Assembly (NCBI GenBank): GCA_934090775.1
Contig: CAKOKF010000050.1
Location: 1-8,170 of the forward strand
Length of the DNA stretch: 8,170 nt
Direction of reading: 5' to 3'
DNA from: an uncultured Bacilli bacterium
Lineage (GTDB): Bacteria; Bacillota_I; Bacilli_A; RF39; UBA660
Shown here: piece after piece, positions 6,715-8,170 of the stretch
Layout of the letters: each line of letters starts with the position of its first letter
How positions within the stretch are numbered: position 1 is the stretch's first letter
Made by a program: the position numbers and the translations under genes
Notes under the pieces: generated by a model
Seen by the model: the letters and a program-made list of their open reading frames with translations, nothing else
Told to the model about the DNA's origin: nothing
The model's database searches: none

Positions 6715-7851
6715 CTATAATTTCTTCTTTCTTTTGATATCATCTGATATTTTTATTTCAGGACTTTCTGTAATTTTAGGTCCACCCATTCGTTCGTAGA
6801 CACTTTCTAATTCCATAGCCATCATTTCTAAGATATCCTCTTTAGTACAACCATAACCTAAATCAATTCCAGGAATCATATAATAATATTCATAAAAATC
6901 TTTTAAAATATCATATTCAAAATATTTACTATTGTTACTTACATAATTCCACATCAAACTGTAGTGCTCATCTATTTTCTTTAAAATGTTATCTATTAAG
7001 CTATAACCGTCTTCTTTTAGTCGCAAACCTATTTCTTTATTCATTTGTCTTAGCATACTGTATCTTGCTTTATCGTTATATCCATTTTTTATTAATAGCT
7101 CGTTAAACTCTTTAGGATCACACAAATGTAGGACTTTACCACCATCAATATAGTATTTAACTTCATTCATTTCTGTATAAACTGGTGTCAAACTACTAAC
7201 AAACTCTATTTTAGTTTTTTCTTTCTTAGCATATAATTCATAAACTACTGGTAACTTTTCTAAACTAGTTTGCATAAAATCAACTTGTTTTTGTTTATCT
7301 TTAAAAGCCATCTGATTATTATTTAAAAAGCTAATAACAGTATAACCATTATTTAAATACTCAGCATAAATTTCCAAAAAAGCCTTAGTATTTTTTTCCT
7401 TTTCTTCTAAAGTATTACCTTTAATCTGATAACCATCCAAAAGACATGCTAAGTTAATTTCTAATTTTTTATTAAATTCATCGCCTAACAATTTGGCATT
7501 ATTTTTTATGATATCTAATATTATCATTATAAAAAATTCATTTTCTGCGGATATGGAAGCTACTATTACATCAAAAAAAGGCACATATTCCAAAAAATCT
7601 TCTTTGCCATAATTATCAATTAATTTATTAACAGAATTATCTAATTTTCCAATTATATCAATTACCAATGAGCATTCTTCAAACTTTTTTTTGTAATTAG
7701 TATTATCGTCAGCCTTTTTAGCTAAATAGCCCACTTTTATATCTTGTAATTCTTTTTCTGTAATTTTCTCTAACTTTGCTAAATTGAGTTTCATATCCTT
7801 TAAAACATCAATAAAACCCCTTATTGTACTTTTAGGTATTTTATACTCCAT
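6715..7851 (-). CDS. Uncharacterised protein, first gene of a three-gene unknown cluster
   Basis: This 378-residue protein of unrecognised family is paralogous to the product of the next gene. The shared core is residues 224-270 (YTEMNE at 225-230, YYI at 233-235, LHLCDP at 241-246, ELL at 251-253). Further shared points are LLDGYQI (137-143), MWNY (300-303) and IPGIDLGYGCTKED (326-339). The N-terminal half is predicted helical by composition and diverges more than the C-terminal half. No signal peptide, membrane segment or known active-site motif is visible. The C-terminus ends in a basic run (KRKKKL). The start is ATG at 7851 with AGGAAG seven bases upstream. The TAG stop is one base from the next start, so the pair form an operon. 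A promoter and a folded leader lie upstream. The cluster's role is unknown. Confidence 0.85.
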   Translation of the reverse strand: MEYKIPKSTIRGFIDVLKDMKLNLAKLEKITEKELQDIKVGYLAKKADDNTNYKKKFEECSLVIDIIGKLDNSVNKLIDNYGKEDFLEYVPFFDVIVASISAENEFFIMIILDIIKNNAKLLGDEFNKKLEINLACLLDGYQIKGNTLEEKEKNTKAFLEIYAEYLNNGYTVISFLNNNQMAFKDKQKQVDFMQTSLEKLPVVYELYAKKEKTKIEFVSSLTPVYTEMNEVKYYIDGGKVLHLCDPKEFNELLIKNGYNDKARYSMLRQMNKEIGLRLKEDGYSLIDNILKKIDEHYSLMWNYVSNNSKYFEYDILKDFYEYYYMIPGIDLGYGCTKEDILEMMAMELESVYERMGGPKITESPEIKISDDIKRKKKL

Positions 7852-7925
7852 TCTAATCTTCCTTTCTTTGTTTTATTTATATTTCTAACCAATATATTTA
7901 AATAACATATAATTATCACTAAATA

Positions 7926-7975
7926 CCCTAAACTATTTCTACATAAAAACCACTAGTAGTAAACTTTTTCTAGGG
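7926..7975 (-). promoter_or_regulatory. Predicted structured 5' leader of the unknown operon
   Basis: Starting at about the predicted transcription start, the minus strand can fold into one long two-part hairpin. The outer stem is CCCTAGA (7975-7969) with TTTAGGG (7932-7926), seven pairs including one G-U. The inner stem is TTTACTAC (7963-7956) with GTAGAAA (7942-7936), seven pairs with one bulged A. No T-run follows, so it is not a terminator, and it matches no riboswitch consensus I know. About 74 bases separate it from the start codon. It could stabilise the 5' end of the mRNA or bind a regulator. Confidence 0.5.
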
Positions 7976-7981
7976 CTTCTT

Positions 7982-8009
7982 ATTCTACCATTTCTTAAGT
8001 AAAAGTCAA
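7982..8009 (-). promoter_or_regulatory. Promoter of the unknown three-gene cluster
   Basis: TTGACT (8009-8004, five of six matches) and TAGAAT (7987-7982, five of six) are 16 bases apart, and the -10 is preceded by TG one base upstream, making it an extended -10. The predicted start near 7975 gives a leader of about 124 bases before the ATG at 7851. Confidence 0.8.
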
Positions 8010-8023
8010 TAAATTTTTTTCAA

Positions 8024-8041
8024 AAAATATTACAATATTTT
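8024..8041. repeat. 18-bp inverted repeat upstream of the operon promoter
   Basis: AAAATATT and AATATTTT are perfect inverse complements around a 2-base spacer (AC). The repeat ends about 15 bases upstream of the minus-strand -35 (8009). The position would suit a regulator site, but the composition is entirely A and T in the arms, so chance is a serious alternative. Confidence 0.5.
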
Positions 8042-8069
8042 AAATACTCATAATCATACCAATTACTAA

Positions 8070-8089
8070 TTTTTAATATATATTAAAAA
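8070..8089. repeat. 20-bp perfect palindrome between divergent promoters
   Basis: TTTTTAATATATATTAAAAA reads identically on both strands. It lies between the minus-strand promoter at 8009-7982 and the plus-strand promoter at 8136-8164, with its centre 47 bases from the centre of the neighbouring inverted repeat. Since the flanking genes diverge, a terminator role is unlikely; an operator or a melting/curvature element is possible. Confidence 0.55.
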
Positions 8090-8135
8090 GCACCACTTGA
8101 AAAATATTTGTCATTTATAAAATTATTAAAATGAA

Positions 8136-8164
8136 TTGTAAGAAAATTATTTTTATAGTATAAT
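8136..8164 (+). promoter_or_regulatory. Divergent promoter for a gene beyond the right edge
   Basis: On the plus strand TTGTAA (8136-8141) is followed after exactly 17 bases by a consensus TATAAT (8159-8164). Transcription would begin at about 8170, the last base of the window, so the gene it serves is not visible. This is the only plus-strand signal I support. Confidence 0.7.
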
Positions 8165-8170
8165 TTGAAT

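Larger units (their letters stand above)
7852..8170. other. Divergent intergenic region (no gene)
   Basis: This stretch of 319 bases holds no credible gene. It contains the leader and promoter of the minus-strand cluster, two AT-only palindromes and the divergent plus-strand promoter. The only plus-strand start near the edge (ATG at 8131-8133 region) opens a ten-codon frame lying inside that promoter and is not a gene. Confidence 0.75.

Noticed and set aside
6714..6743. Upstream in-frame ATG at 6743 as the start of the second paralogue
   Set aside because: It would overlap the preceding gene by 29 bases, has no ribosome-binding site, and adds ten residues absent from the N-terminus of the paralogue; ATG at 6713 fits better.
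4221..7851. Defence island, toxin-antitoxin or prophage module
   Set aside because: No nuclease, ATPase, helicase, integrase or toxin motif could be seen in any of the three unknown proteins, and no repeats or attachment sites bound the cluster.
8131..8163. Short plus-strand frame beginning ATG-AAT-TGT
   Set aside because: It ends after ten codons at TAA within the -10 hexamer of the promoter and has no ribosome-binding site.

Overview
The window is strongly AT-rich bacterial DNA. Every gene lies on the minus strand, so transcription runs from high to low coordinates. Ribosome-binding sites are AG-rich Shine-Dalgarno sequences, promoters are sigma-A-like, valS has a T-box leader, and the prolyl-tRNA synthetase is the short archaeal/eukaryote-like type. 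Together these suggest a low-GC Firmicutes or Mollicutes-related lineage. Tryptophan codons in the synthetase genes I read are TGG and no internal TGA is needed, which argues for the standard bacterial code rather than the Mycoplasma code. I cannot name a genus.

Layout in transcription order: (1) 7852-8170 is a gene-free region. It holds a minus-strand promoter, a predicted structured 5' leader, two AT-only palindromes and a divergent plus-strand promoter for a gene beyond the right edge. (2) 7851-6715 and 6713-5487 are two tandem paralogous genes of unknown function, separated by one base. (3) 5441-4221 is a third unknown gene, whose protein is an internal duplication of a domain of about 175 residues. 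It probably has its own promoter in the 45-base gap before it. (4) The valS promoter sits at the very end of gene 3, followed by a T-box riboswitch (4200-4012) and valS (3989-1449). (5) 1448-1194 is a 255-base spacer with four tandem 23-bp repeats and a short-leader promoter. (6) proS begins at 1193 and runs off the left edge.

The two aminoacyl-tRNA synthetase genes are ordinary housekeeping genes. valS is predicted to respond to uncharged tRNA-Val through the T-box, whereas proS has only a very short leader and no such element. The three upstream proteins look soluble and mostly helical and have no recognisable catalytic motif. They form a probable operon of unknown role.

The points most worth checking are the T-box expression platform, in which the antiterminator appears nested inside the terminator stem instead of competing with it; the 23-bp repeat array; the paralogous gene pair with its conserved YTE...NE...YYI / LHLC core; and the folded leader at the start of their transcript. 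I saw no clear evidence for a defence system, mobile element, CRISPR array, tRNA or rRNA.
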